A stretch of 64,000 nt of DNA from Hyphodiscus hymeniophilus (lineage: Eukaryota > Ascomycota > Leotiomycetes > Helotiales > Hyphodiscaceae). A program made the translations under genes and the position numbers. How positions within the stretch are numbered: position 1 is the stretch's first letter; each line of letters starts with the position of its first letter. Below are positions 12,516-23,490 of this stretch, piece by piece. The notes beneath the pieces were generated by a model. That model saw only the letters and a program-made list of their open reading frames with translations, did not search any database and had not been told where the DNA came from. Location: contig VNKQ01000002.1 of NCBI GenBank assembly GCA_016508695.1, positions 1,736,001 to 1,800,000 on the forward strand. The letters run 5' to 3'.

Positions 12516-15258
12516 GTCTTTACTTATAAAGTAAACTTAAACGGTTTTATAATTCGTTATAAGTCTTGGATTATTATTTATAATAACCTTTAAGAAAAAG
12601 ATTTAATTATTTTTATATATATTATTATACTTACTACTTGTTTGTTTCGAGTAATTATAATTATTATAATTTACTTTAATTTTAAAATTAAGTAATATAA
12701 TATTATTAATACTTTTATTAATACTTTATAAAATAATAAAAGAGTATAAGTAATATATTAGCTTTCTTTAAACTTTAAGAAAGTAAGGTTTTATATAGAG
12801 ATTAACTAAGCTTTATATAACTTATAAGACTTCTTAGCTCTTTAATATTAAGACTTCTCCTTAATAATTAAGTCTCTCGAGTTAATTTAAAGTAAAAAAG
12901 AGTTATACTTCTTTTATAACTTTACTCGATAAATCTTTATAGTCTTTTATATAAATAATATACTAATCTTATATTATAAAAGAAATAAGTAAAAGACATA
13001 TAAATTTATTAAAAAGCTAAAAAAGTTATATAAGCTTTAAGATTTAAAAGATATTTAATAGTTTTTAAGTATTTATATAATTAGAGATTAAAATAATAAG
13101 ACAATTTCTTTACTTTATAATACTTATATTAAAAAGATTACTTAAAAGTGTAATTTAATTAAATAAAAATATTTATTTATATTACTTTTAAGAACTAAGC
13201 TTATTAAGAACTTAAAGATAATAATATTAAGCTTTATTAAAGTATATTAAAAAAAAGTAAAATTAGTTCTTTATATTATAATTATAATTAAAGTAAATAT
13301 TGCCTTTCTAACTTCTTAACTCTTTTAATTCTTAATAAACCTTAGTATATAATATATAAAAGTAATTAATTAAGTAATTAAATATCTTTAAAGAACTTAT
13401 TATTTTATTATTTAATATAAAAGAAGCTTAAAAAACTAGTTACTAATTGCCTTAAACGTATTATTTATAAATAATATTAAAACTTAGCGATTATCTTATA
13501 AGTATATAATATTCTTATTTAAAAGACTTATTATTTAAAAAGTAACTTAATAGTCGATAATATTAATATTTATTACTTAAGTAAAGCTCTTAGAAGTAGA
13601 GTATATAACTAAGGAAATAATAGTATTATAATAATTTTTTAAAGAGATTAAACTCTTACTTGAAAACTTTTAAATAATCTTTTATAATAATTAATAAATA
13701 ATTAGACTAATTATAAGGGAGAATAAGAGAATTATAACTAAGCTATAATATATAGATATTTAAAATATATAACTTTACTAAGAGTATAAATTTAGAACGT
13801 TCGAAGTAATATACTTACCGACTAGCGAAATACTAATAAATAGGCTTATTAAGAATCTCTCTAAATATAAGTTTAAGTATTTCCAAGCTTTATTAAATTT
13901 ATAAAATATATATAAAAAGATTAAAGATCTTAAAAAAGTATAAGATTTAAAGTATTAATTATATAAAAGTATTAATTAATTAGCGTCTAGTAAGTAAATA
14001 TTAAACGGATTTCTAAGAATTAAACTAGGCATTTAATTAATATAGTTAAAGATTAGAAATTAGTAATTAAATATCTTTTAAATATTAATAAAATCTATTA
14101 AGATTTTAGCTAAATATTACTAAGATTAAATAAATTAATAGTATATTTAGTAAAATACTAGTAGGACTATTATAAAAATTTATATAAATAAATACTAGTA
14201 AGATTAACTAAAAGAATTAAGTAGAGTTTTCTATACTTTAAAACTATAATATAATAAAATAATATAATTAATAATTATATATTTTATTTTATAAGTTATT
14301 TATTTTATAGTTAAAAGAATTTAGTAAATTAATACTTATTTAAATATTATCGCTAAGTTACTTTAATATAAAAAAAAAAAAATATATATATATATTATAA
14401 AAGATTATTTAATATTTCCTTAGATTATTAGTAGATTATTCGCTACTTTAATTACTTAGATTATATATAGTATTTATATAAGTAGTAAAAGCTTAAGTAA
14501 GTATTTCTTATTTACTAGTCTTTAAATTAGTAAAACTAAAAGAAAGAGTTCTAATATAACAAAAAGTAAAACCTTAATTATTATTATTATTCTTATATTA
14601 ATAAATATTAATTCCTAAAACGTAATTAATAAGATTAATAAAATTACTAATCTTTAATATAATTTAAATAATAATCTTTAATTACTTTATTTTCTATATA
14701 AGAATTAGTATTAATTAAATAAAAACTTTATATTTAATATATTTTTTAATTAAAACTTTAGCTAGCCTTTTAATAAGAATACTTATTATAAAATAGCTAA
14801 GTATATAAAAGAATACTAGTAAGGATTAGAACGTAAGAGTATATATAATATTAGTAATACTAATTATTATATAATATAATAAAATTCTTAAAGTAATAAT
14901 TATTAAATTTTCTAGTTATTAAAGAAAATAAATAACTAAAGTAAGGCTAATCTCGCTAAGTATTAAGACTATAAGTAGAATTATAAGAACGATAAAAAGG
15001 AATATCTAGAATATAATTATCTAAAATATTTAAAATATAATTGTTTAAAATAAAAAAACAAAGACTAAGGCAAGTAATTTAATTATATAAATAGTAAGTA
15101 AAACTATTCTTTAGACAAGTAATAAAAATAAGAGTTAATATAAGTAATAAGTATAAAAGCTAATAATAGCAATTATATAACTTAATAAGAAATAAAATAA
15201 AATTATCTTTATCTTCTTTATCTTTATTTTTTCTAGCTTTGTTTTCCTTATCTTTTTC

Positions 15259-15290
<32 letters not shown>

Positions 15291-16150
15291 AATTATTATT
15301 ATTATTATAATTATTAATAAGAGAAGAGAGAGATTAAAAGAGATTATTAGATTTAGTAATAAAAAGATTAATAAGTATCTTTACTTACTTTTCTTTAAAG
15401 CCTTATATATTAAAGAAGTTAGCTATATTAATTATTAAATATAAAATAATAATTAAATAAAACTTAAGAATTAAACTTAGAATTTAAATAAAAGTAATTA
15501 ACTACTCGAGCTTTTATTTGTATTATTACTTAAAGTATTATTTATATTAATAATTAATAAGAAGATAAAAGAGCTATTAATAAAATAGTAATAATATACT
15601 ATTATAATAATATTAAAAGTTAATATTATTATTTATTATTATTATTAAAAGGTTGTAAGATTGCGATTTTATACTTATAGCCTAATTAGTTACGCGCTTA
15701 TTAATACGATTAAAAACGTATTAAGTTACTAAATTAATTAAAGTAGCTATAAAGATTAGATAATATATAAAGTTTGCGTTATTTATATTATTTGCGTTAT
15801 TTATATTATTTATAAGGCTAAGAGATAAAAGAGATATTAGTTAGAGCTAATTATAATACTAATTACTATTAAGTATAAGATATCTAATTAAATTAATTAT
15901 ATTAAATAATTAAATAAAGCAAATACTAATATTTATAACTCGAAATCTATATATATATAAAGTATAAGGAACTTACTTATAAACTATATAAGCAAATATA
16001 CGCTATATTTTATAATCGACTTTAAATACAAGTATATATTCTAATATATCGAATTATAATTATTTAAGGAATATAAGGAATTAGAGATTAAAAAACAATA
16101 GTTATTATAAAATAAAAGGTCTTTAGACTTTTTTATAATAACTAGGGGGT
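12516..16150. other. 3' module of the Copia family, unassigned, with antisense K/D-rich tract
   Basis: This 3.6 kb segment lies between the recognisable pol region and the 3' LTR and is present at the same place in copy II (31,882-35,500), so it is part of the family rather than a chance insertion in one copy. Near 15,200-15,320 (and about 34,540-34,650) a TTTTCTTTATCTT-type tract followed by ATT repeats would encode a Lys/Asp/Asn-rich stretch on the minus strand. No intact frame remains. It may be an antisense accessory gene or an older nested element amplified with the host. Confidence 0.45.
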
Positions 16151-16153
16151 ATA

Positions 16154-16410
16154 TTATAAAATTAAGGCTTAACTAATCTTATAATTATAAAATATCTAAT
16201 TATATTTATTAAATATCTAATTACGTCGTATAATTACTTAAGTTCTATTTAAGTATTTATTTCGCTAAGCTTTATAAGAGTAATTTAATACTTAGAAAAA
16301 GACTTACTTTTTCTTTTTCTTTCTTTAGACTAAATAATACTTAATATACGTTTATTTAAGTAGTCTTTTCTTATAAACCCTTTCTTCTTAAAGATTAGAC
16401 TAATTAATTA
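16154..16410 (+). repeat. 3' LTR of Copia copy I
   Basis: Direct match to the LTRs at 23,231, 24,948 and 35,495. It begins just after an AACTAGGGGG polypurine-like tract and contains the shared TTTCGCTAAGCTTTATAAG and polypyrimidine blocks. Confidence 0.75.
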
Positions 16411-17476
16411 TGCGATAAGGAATAATATAACGTTATTAAGTATAATTAATTTGAGTTCTTATTTTCGAAATCGCTCTTATTTATATATAATTATACTTTT
16501 TATATACTTTTAAGCTTTTTTTACGTTTATTATCTTTCGATATATAATTTTAATTATCTTTTTTTCTTTATTAAAGGCATTTTACTTCTTCTTATCGATT
16601 AGAACTTATATATCCTTTATAAAGAGTATATTACTCTTTTAAAGATATTATTAGCTTTAGGTCTTTACTTTCGCTATCTTATTAAGATATTTATAAAGTA
16701 TTTTATTCTCGAGTCGAATAATTCTAACTTTAGAGATTATCTCCTTAATACCCTTATAAAACGACCCTTATTACTTTTAAGTAAGTAAACTTATAAGATC
16801 TAATAATCTTAATACTAGTTTATTAAAGTAATACTCGACGTAATATGTAGTTTAAGGGGTATAAGGAAATTAAAGGTATATATCTAATATTATTAGTTTA
16901 AAGTCTTATTTTATAGTCTCTTTTTTAAATCGTTTAAAGTTTTTTTCGATTTGTTTTTATTATAGTTTTTATAAGCTTGCCTTATAAAAAGCATTTTTAA
17001 TAGTAAGAATTATAAAGGTTTTTTATTAAATTTCATAAAGGTTACAAAAGAAAGATAAGACCTTATAATTGAGTTTTAAGTTTAAAATCGCTTTTTAAAG
17101 AGCTTTCTAATACTAGTACTTATAAACTTAAAATATAATAATATTAAAAGGTTATAAAACGTATATAAGATAAAAAGGGAAAGAAAGAATAATAATATTA
17201 TTTTTACAAGCTTTTAAATAGAATTCTAGTATATTATAACCTTTACCTTAATTATAGAGAATTATATACTATAGTTCTTTTTCTTTTGCCTTTAAATATT
17301 TAATAAAATAATTAAGTTATAACAAAGCGATTAAATTGTTTATAAAGCCTAATTAAGATATAGTAACCCTTTCTCCTCTTATTAAGTTACTATTAAACTA
17401 CGCTATTATAAGGTATTTACTTTACGCGATATAAAAGAGAGATATTTTATAAGTGCCTTTTGTATTAATTATTTTA

Positions 17477-18150
17477 GGGACGGGCTATAACAACTTGCCT
17501 CCCGGCTAAAACAACTTTTCGGGGGTATACTTAATACCCTCGCTTAGCCATAGTAATTTGTATACGCAAGTAAGGCTAAACTATATACTTTACCAAATAT
17601 TAATATATCCTTATTATTCGAGAGAAAGGTAGACCCCGCAGTATACTAGGAGGAGTATCACGTGTTATAGAATCGAGTACCTTAGCCCCCGTAATCCTTA
17701 AGCGACCTAAGTTACTAGTCGGGCAAGTCTTTATAGTCTATTTAGGCCTAAATAAAGTGAGTTCTATTACCCTAGTAATAGCGTAGATAGTAGAAGAATA
17801 TATCGATTAATATAAACTAAGTATACGAAGGGAAAAGGGTTATATAAGAGGGATTTCTTCTATATATAAAGACAATTGCCTTAAAGACGTAACGATAATT
17901 ATAAGAGATATATTATAAAGGCAAGTAATATAGAAAGTTAAAGTTATAATAGTAAAACCTTTTAAGGGTTATACCCAAGATAGGGAGTATAAGTTAAATC
18001 CGGATTATAATAAGTTAATATAATAGTATATATCGCACGCTTTTACGCATATATAAATTAGTATAATAGAGGAAGCTTCCTAGATATATACTTATAAGTA
18101 GGGTTAACCAAATTGTTTTAGCCGGGAGGCAAGTTATTATAGCCCGTCCC
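17477..18150. mobile_element. Non-autonomous MULE derivative, 674 bp
   Basis: The ends are about 41 bp inverted repeats starting GGGACGGGCTATAA. It is flanked by the 8 bp duplication TTATTTTA / TTGTTTTA (17,469-17,476 and 18,151-18,158), the mismatch being a RIP-type G-to-A change. The interior is a mutated copy of the tail-coding sequence that is still open at 21,325-21,609, but here stops interrupt it. Assignment to Mutator-like elements comes from the relatives with FAR1-type and MULE transposase sequence at 20,767-22,379 and 26,667-29,160. Confidence 0.8.
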
Positions 18151-18162
18151 TTGTTTTAATAA

Positions 18163-18524
18163 GGGATGAGCTATTTCAACTCCAATGCCGGCTATTTCAA
18201 CTCCACTAGTCCCTACTAGTTGTATACACCGTAGTACGTGTAGTAACTTTGCGCCCGTGCGAGAATATCAAAACTATTACTATTATCTTTAATATTCTTC
18301 TTAAAGTATAACAAATATATTTATAAGAAATAACATATAAAAGATACCCCTATGCGGAGGCTCTCACTGCCCCCTAGCCCCCCGGGACTAACCCTAACCA
18401 CTAACCCTAACCCGCTATGTTTTAGTAGAGAAAGTATCTCTAGGCACGTGCCTTTCTAGGTGTACGGTGGGTGTACCCCCTAAGAGTTGAAATAGCCGGC
18501 ATTGGAGTTGAAATAGCTTATCCC
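18163..18524. mobile_element. Non-autonomous MULE-family element, 362 bp, carrying telomere-like repeats
   Basis: Inverted ends start GGGATGAGCTATTTCAAC and are almost perfect over about 40 bp. They are flanked by a perfect 8 bp duplication TTTAATAA (18,155-18,162 and 18,525-18,532). The interior is GC-richer than its surroundings and at about 18,388-18,413 holds ACTAACCCTAACC twice in a row, the complement of the TTAGGG telomere repeat. There is no coding sequence. Its left duplication overlaps the right duplication of the neighbouring 674 bp element, so both inserted into the same short AT target. Confidence 0.8.
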
Positions 18525-19429
18525 TTTAATAACTATAAGGGATTTGCGATTCTTAAGGGAAATTAAATAAACCTAATAAAATTAGAGGTATACTTAAGTA
18601 AAAGTAAGTAGGTTTTCTTACTTTTTAGACGTTGTTTAGTACGATTATTTCTATTCTTTTTAAGTACTTAACGCAAAAGCTAGTTTCGTTTATATTATAA
18701 AGATTTCTTAGCCGAATTTTATATTAAAGTAATATTAAAAAATATATTTAATAAAACTAATAGTTTATAGTCGCGTCGTCTTACGTTATAACCCTTTCTT
18801 TTATAATAGGTTTCGACTTAATCTTATAAAACTATTTCTCTTTTTATAACTTTATTAGTTATTATTATAAGCGTATTAGCTTATTGTCTTTTATATAAAG
18901 TTTTGTTATTATTATTATAAGGACTTTTCGAGTTAGTATTTAATTATACTTAAGCTAATACTTAATAAAAAAGGAGACTTATTTTTCTTACGCGTTAAAG
19001 AGGATTCGTTTATTATAACCTTTACTTTTAGAACTTCTTTTTATAATACAATTAATCGAGTTACTTAAGGTTCTTAAGTTTACTCGATATATTCGTATAG
19101 CTATACTTTGCTTTTCTTTAGGATACTTTTATAAGAATGTAATTATATTATATAGTTACGTTTTTACGTCGTTCGTATTATTTAGCGTAATAATATTTTT
19201 AATTAAGTCTTGAAAAAATAGACTAGATTCGCGATTTAATATTATAATTAAATTTAAAGAATAGTTATAAAGTTCTTAAAGATTTTTTATTAGGCGTTCC
19301 TATATAAATTATTTATTTTATTTTTCGGCCTATTTCTAATACTAGCCTAGTTTATTTTCTCCGACTGCCTAGGAATAATAGTAGAGAGTATTAGTAAGCG
19401 AGCCGACGATTATATTTAGAAATATATAT

Positions 19430-19731
19430 ACTTAAAGATACTTTCTTTACTAAAATATAATAAGTCAGGGTTAATAGTTAGGGTTAGTAGTAAGGGGTTA
19501 GTTCTAGGGGGCTAGGGGGCAGTAAGTGTCCCCCGTATAGGGATATCTTTTTTATTTATATTATTCCTTATAATTATATTTGGTTATATTTTAAGTAGAA
19601 TATTAAAAGTAATTATAATAGTTTTAATATCCTGTACGGGCGTAAACTTACTATACGTATTATAGTGTATATAACTAGTAAGGACTAGTGGAGTTGAAGT
19701 AGCCAGGAGTAGAGTTGAAATAGCTTAACCC
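19430..19731. mobile_element. Decayed copy of the telomere-repeat MULE element (opposite orientation)
   Basis: The reverse complement matches the 362 bp element at 18,163-18,524: a right end with GAGTTGAAATAGCTTAACCC, an internal CGGGCG block, and at about 19,463-19,500 GGGTTAATAGTTAGGGTTAG. The left terminal repeat is absent or mutated beyond recognition, so the left border is approximate. Confidence 0.65.
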
Positions 19732-19739
19732 TAACTTTA

Positions 19740-20351
19740 TAAAATAATTTAACCCGTTTTGTAATTTAAACTACAAATTTTGACTTATTTAATTAATAAT
19801 AATATACTTAACTTTAATTAACCTTAGTTAACCTGGGTTACTTAGAGTTAAACTTAATTGACCTAAATTGAACCTAATTAATCTAGGTTAATTTGAGTTT
19901 AATTCAAAAATAATTTTTAATATAATTATGAGTAAGTTAGGTTAACCCGGGGTAAATATATATATCATTACTATTATAATACTTAGTTTACTTAGTATTT
20001 AGCTAATACTTACCTAGTTAACTAAGTATTATTAATAAACGTTTTTATAATGATATAATTTAAACTAATTCTAATTTAGTTTTAATCTAGTTTTAATTGG
20101 GTTCTAATCCGGCCAATCTAAATTAAAACAGGCTTAATTACTAAGTAATTGAGTAATTCTAAACTACCTAGTTTAAAACCCGAATAAAACCAATTTAAAC
20201 CCCTAGTAAAACCTACTTAAGGGCTTATTACTAAGTGTTCAACTAGGGCTAGCTACTATATACTTATTATAAAACTAAATTATATATTATATAAAAGTTA
20301 GGGGTTAATCCTAGTTAATTTAGGTTAACCCGGGTTAATTCAGTTTAATTA
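19740..20351. repeat. Degenerate low-complexity GGTTAA/TTAACC-rich repeat
   Basis: A ~600 bp stretch in which short words such as GGTTAACC, AACCTGGGTTA, AATTGAACCTAATTAA and TTTAATTGGG recur in both orientations without a fixed period. The same texture continues at 20,705-20,766 and 22,388-22,484 on either side of the MULE insertions, so it is one repeat split by them. No coding potential. Confidence 0.5.
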
Positions 20352-20705
20352 GGGTCGAGCTATAATAACTTGCCTCCCGGCTAAAACAACTTAGTTAATC
20401 CTACCCATAGGTATATATATAGGAAGCTTTCCCTACTATACTAATTTGTATGCGCATAAGAGTATACAATATATATTATTATATTAACTCATTATAATCC
20501 GGATTTAACTTATACTCCCTATCTTATATATACCTTTAAATATAATATATCTATACTATATATTTAGAGAGAAAAAGTTCTAAGATATATTAAATATAGT
20601 TGTAATATCTATAACCCTTAAAAGGTTTTACTACTATAATTAAAACTTTGACTTTAACTTTTACTCCCTATATTACTTGCCTTTGCAATATATCTCTTAT
20701 AGCTA
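20352..20705. mobile_element. Truncated MULE derivative, one end only
   Basis: Begins with the family end GGGTCGAGCTATAATAAC, followed by sequence that is the reverse complement of the tail-coding part of the 674 and 724 bp elements. No opposite end is found before the low-complexity repeat resumes, so it is a one-ended fragment. Confidence 0.65.
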
Positions 20706-21012
20706 CTTAGGAGCCTACCACCAAATATTTGACTAGGGTTAACCAGGGTTAACCACGGTTAATATAGGGACGGGCTATAACAACTTGCCTCCCGGCTAAA
20801 ACAACTTTTCGGGGGTATACCTAATACCCTTACTTAATTATATTAATTTGTACGCGCAAGCAAGGCTAAACTATATACCTTACTAAATATTAATATATCC
20901 TTATTATTCTTAATTTTGCCTTAGCCTTTAAAATAGAATTACTAAATACTTGCGGTCCTCCCCCCCCTTTAATTATATACGCCGACTTACCTATTATAAT
21001 TGCTTTAATTTA

Positions 21013-21736
21013 GGGGCGGGCTAAAACAACTTGCCTCCCGGCTAAACCAACTTTTCGGGGGTACACCTAACACCCTCGCTTACTTATACTAATTTGTATG
21101 CGCATACAAGGCTGAAATATATACTGTAAACAAAGACAATATATCCTTATATTCTTTTGCCTTTACCCTTTAGCCTTTAATATAGAATCCCTTAGCACCT
21201 GCGGTCCCCCCCGCTTACTACTGTTTATAACGACTTGCCTACTGCAATTAAGTACTCGACGACACCCCTTAGCCTCTCCTCAGCCCCCGCAATCCTTGAG
21301 CGACCCAGGTCTCCGACCGGACCAATGTTTATCGTCCATTTAGGCCTAAATCAAGACAGTTCTACTGCCCTTGCGCTAGCGCGGATAGCGGAGGGGCATA
21401 TCGATCAATATAAGCCAGGCACAAGAAGGGAGAGGGGTTATATAAGGGGGATTTCTTCTATATATAAAGACGATTGCCTTAAAGACGCAGCGATAATTAT
21501 AGGGAGTATATTGCAAGAAAAGGTAATCGAAGGGGAAGGGTTTAAAGGTTATACGCAAGATAGGGAATATGAGTTAGATCCGGATTATGATTTTGATGAG
21601 TTAGTATAATAGTATATATTTTGTGCTTTTGCACGCATACTAATTAGTATAGTGGGGGAAGCTTCCTAGATGTACACCTGTGGGTAGGTTTAAATAAGTT
21701 GGTTTAGCCGGGAGGCAAGTTGTTTTAGCCCGCCCC
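21013..21736 (+). mobile_element. Young, RIP-free non-autonomous MULE derivative, 724 bp
   Basis: The two ends, starting GGGGCGGGCTAAAACAAC, are identical over 41 bp. The flanking 8 bp duplication TTAATTTA is perfect (21,005-21,012 and 21,737-21,744). Base composition is clearly less AT-rich than the surroundings, and the tail-coding frame is still open. It sits inside an older, decayed member of the same family. It therefore inserted after RIP had altered its host, or escaped RIP through short length. Confidence 0.88.
21325..21609 (+). CDS. Open MULE-derived tail ORF, 94 aa, function unknown
   Basis: The frame is open from a TTG at 21,235, but the first ATG is at 21,325, giving 94 residues starting MFIVHLGLNQDSS and ending in an acidic DPDYDFDELV tail. 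It corresponds to the last part of the protein of the 2.5 kb MULE at 26,667-29,160, where it follows the transposase core. It recurs, disrupted, at 17,750-18,020 and 21,910-22,250. No catalytic motif is visible. It could be an accessory domain kept because the DNA is needed in cis, or simply leftover sequence. Whether it is expressed cannot be told; there is no obvious splice signal or host promoter. Confidence 0.4.
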   Translation: MFIVHLGLNQDSSTALALARIAEGHIDQYKPGTRRERGYIRGISSIYKDDCLKDAAIIIGSILQEKVIEGEGFKGYTQDREYELDPDYDFDELV

Positions 21737-21769
21737 TTAATTTATGCGTATATTAAAGATAATAGTTAT

Positions 21770-21905
21770 ATACTATTTAAACGCAATATTACTAAGACTC
21801 GAATTGTGTTTACTTGCGACGGGTATAATAAGATTATAGTCTTACGATATATAGAAGTTTATAAGTCGAAGAAGCGCGTAGGTCGAAGTAAGAAGTGCGA
21901 CTATA
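21770..21905 (+). pseudogene. Relic of FAR1-type zinc-binding domain of a MULE transposase
   Basis: The plus frame reads RIVFTCDGYNK, followed by a basic KSKKRVGRSKKCDYKIKA stretch. The spacing of CD, basic run and second C fits the FAR1/WRKY-GCM1 DNA-binding fold at the N-terminus of many MULE transposases. It then runs without the transposase core into tail sequence (about 21,906 onward). A matching copy lies on the minus strand at about 28,735-28,870. Confidence 0.6.
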
Positions 21906-22492
21906 AAATAAAGGCCCCTATAATCCTTAAGCGACTTAAGTCACTAGTTGGGTAAGTCTTTATAGTTTATTTAGGCTTAAATAAAGTAAGTTCTATTACT
22001 CTAGTAATAGCGCAAATAGTAGAAAGATATATCGATTAATATAAGCTAAGTATATAAAGGGAAAGAGATTATATAGGGGGGATTTCTTTTATATATAAAG
22101 ACAATTGCCTTAAAAATATAATAATAATTATAAGAGATATATTATAAAGGCAAGTAGTATAAGAAGTTAAAGTTATAGTAATAAAACCTTTTAAGGGTTA
22201 TATATAAGATAAAGAGTATAAGTTAGATCCGGATTATAATAAGTTAATATAATAGTATATATCGCATACTCTTACGCGTATATAAATTAGTATAATGGGG
22301 GAAGCTTCTTAGATATATACCTATAAGTAGGGTTAACTAAGTTATTTTAACCGGGAGGCAAGTTGTTATAGCCCGTCCCTTAATATAGGGCTAAACTAGG
22401 TACATATAGACTAATAATTGTCATTTGACCTTGGTTAGCCCTAATTAACTATAATTGACCGCGGTTAACCAGGTTTAACTATAGGTGATACT

Positions 22493-23046
22493 TAGGCTGG
22501 CCGACGGTCCGGTTCGGTCCTAGACTATAGGGTTTTTCGGGACTATATAATAGTTTGGTCTTAAAATCTAAATTTTTGGGGACTATACTTGGGACTACGG
22601 TCCTATAGTCTAGTCTATAAACGGTTTAGTCTTAAAACTTAGATTTATAGGGATTATACTTAGGACTATAGTCTTATAGTCCGGTTTATAGATAGTTTAG
22701 CTTAGTCTAGATTATTATAAATAATTAGACTATTTTTATTAATATATAAAATTAAAAAAGTTTTTATATAAAAGTTATAAAGTAATACTTAATAATAATA
22801 TTATAATATTTAAAATTAAAAAATATTTAATATTTAATTAATAAAATTATAAATAGTCTAAACTAATTTTTTTAGGACTATTATAGTCTAGTCCTAACTA
22901 TAAATTAGGGACTATTATATAGTTTGGTCTCGATTTCTTAAGACTAAACTATATATATATATAGTTTAGTCTTAAATAATTTTAGAGACCGTTATACGGT
23001 TTAGTCCAGTCTAGACGTAAGACTGCGGTTTGGTCCGGCCAGCCTA
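22493..23046. mobile_element. 554 bp non-autonomous hAT-like element
   Basis: Ends TAGGCTGGCCGACGGTCC and GGTCCGGCCAGCCTA are inverted. They are flanked by 8 bp duplications GTGATACT and GTAATACT (22,485-22,492 and 23,047-23,054), which differ by one RIP-type change. Both ends carry the same AGACTATAGTC / AGTTTAGTCTTAAA subterminal units as the 6.7 kb element at 5,828-12,515. The centre (about 22,720-22,850) is AT-rich with no coding sequence. Confidence 0.82.
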
Positions 23047-23230
23047 GTAATACTAGGACCTAAGTTTAGTCTAGAGTTACTTAAGTATCAAGTATATACT
23101 AATAATACCTATTAGTTATTAACTAATTATTGTTAATATAAGCTAACTAATTATACTTACTTTATTTATTGAATTTGAAAGGAACTCACTAAGGTAATAA
23201 GAGTATACTTATAGAATATATATATTCTAT

Positions 23231-23490
23231 TATTACAAAATTAAGGCTTAACTAATCTTATAATTATAAAATATCTAATTATACTTATTAAATATTTAGT
23301 TATATCTTGTAATTACTTAAGCTTTATCTAAGTACTTATTTTACTAAGCTTTATAAGAGTAATTTAATACTTAAAAAGAGACTTGCTTTTTCTTTTTCTT
23401 TCTTTAAACTAAATAATATTTAATATATACTTATTTAAGTAATCTTTTTTTATAACCTTTCTTTTTTAAAAATTAAACTAATTATTTATA
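23231..23490 (+). repeat. 5' LTR of Copia copy III
   Basis: Direct match to the other LTRs, starting at the AAAATTAAGGCTTAAC block and ending near the TATATAATAATTATAAGC junction with the internal region. Borders good to about 10 bp. Confidence 0.72.

Larger units (their letters stand above)
2101..16410 (+). mobile_element. Ty1/Copia retrotransposon copy I, RIP-decayed, interrupted by a hAT element
   Basis: Co-linear with copy II (24,948-35,757): 2,101-5,827 matches about 25,650-31,875 (less the MULE in that copy), and 12,516-16,150 matches about 31,882-35,500. It ends in a 3' LTR at about 16,154-16,410, preceded by a purine-rich AACTAGGGGG tract that fits a polypurine tract. The 5' LTR is missing. 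A 6.7 kb hAT-like element sits at 5,828-12,515. All coding frames carry many stops from C-to-T and G-to-A change. The GAG-pre-integrase and integrase regions are recognised by alignment with copy II. Confidence 0.8.
16411..19430. other. AT-rich RIP-decayed DNA without a recognisable gene, host of two MULE derivatives
   Basis: Apart from the two elements at 17,477-18,150 and 18,163-18,524, this stretch (16,411-17,468 and 18,533-19,430) is AT-rich decayed sequence. It is probably one older transposon split by the insertions, but I could not assign it to a family; there is no frame of useful length and I saw no terminal repeats. Confidence 0.5.
20767..22379 (+). mobile_element. MULE deletion derivative, interrupted by a younger sibling
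   Basis: Ends begin GGGACGGGCTATAACAAC and are inverted over about 40 bp. The flanking 8 bp duplication TTAATATA is perfect (20,759-20,766 and 22,380-22,387). Removing the nested 724 bp element at 21,013-21,736 leaves an ~880 bp element. It carries a relic of a FAR1-type DNA-binding domain (about 21,770-21,905) joined directly to the tail-coding region, so the central transposase has been deleted. The frame has several stops. Confidence 0.8.

Noticed and set aside
15280..15320. CRISPR-like or satellite array in the ATT repeats
   Set aside because: Simple trinucleotide repeat without spacers, in a eukaryotic transposon.
18388..18413. A telomere or chromosome end
   Set aside because: The TTAGGG-like units are few, lie inside a bounded transposon with target duplications, and recur in its relatives.
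21376..21558. Minus-strand 60-codon frame
   Set aside because: Shadow of the MULE tail frame on the other strand.
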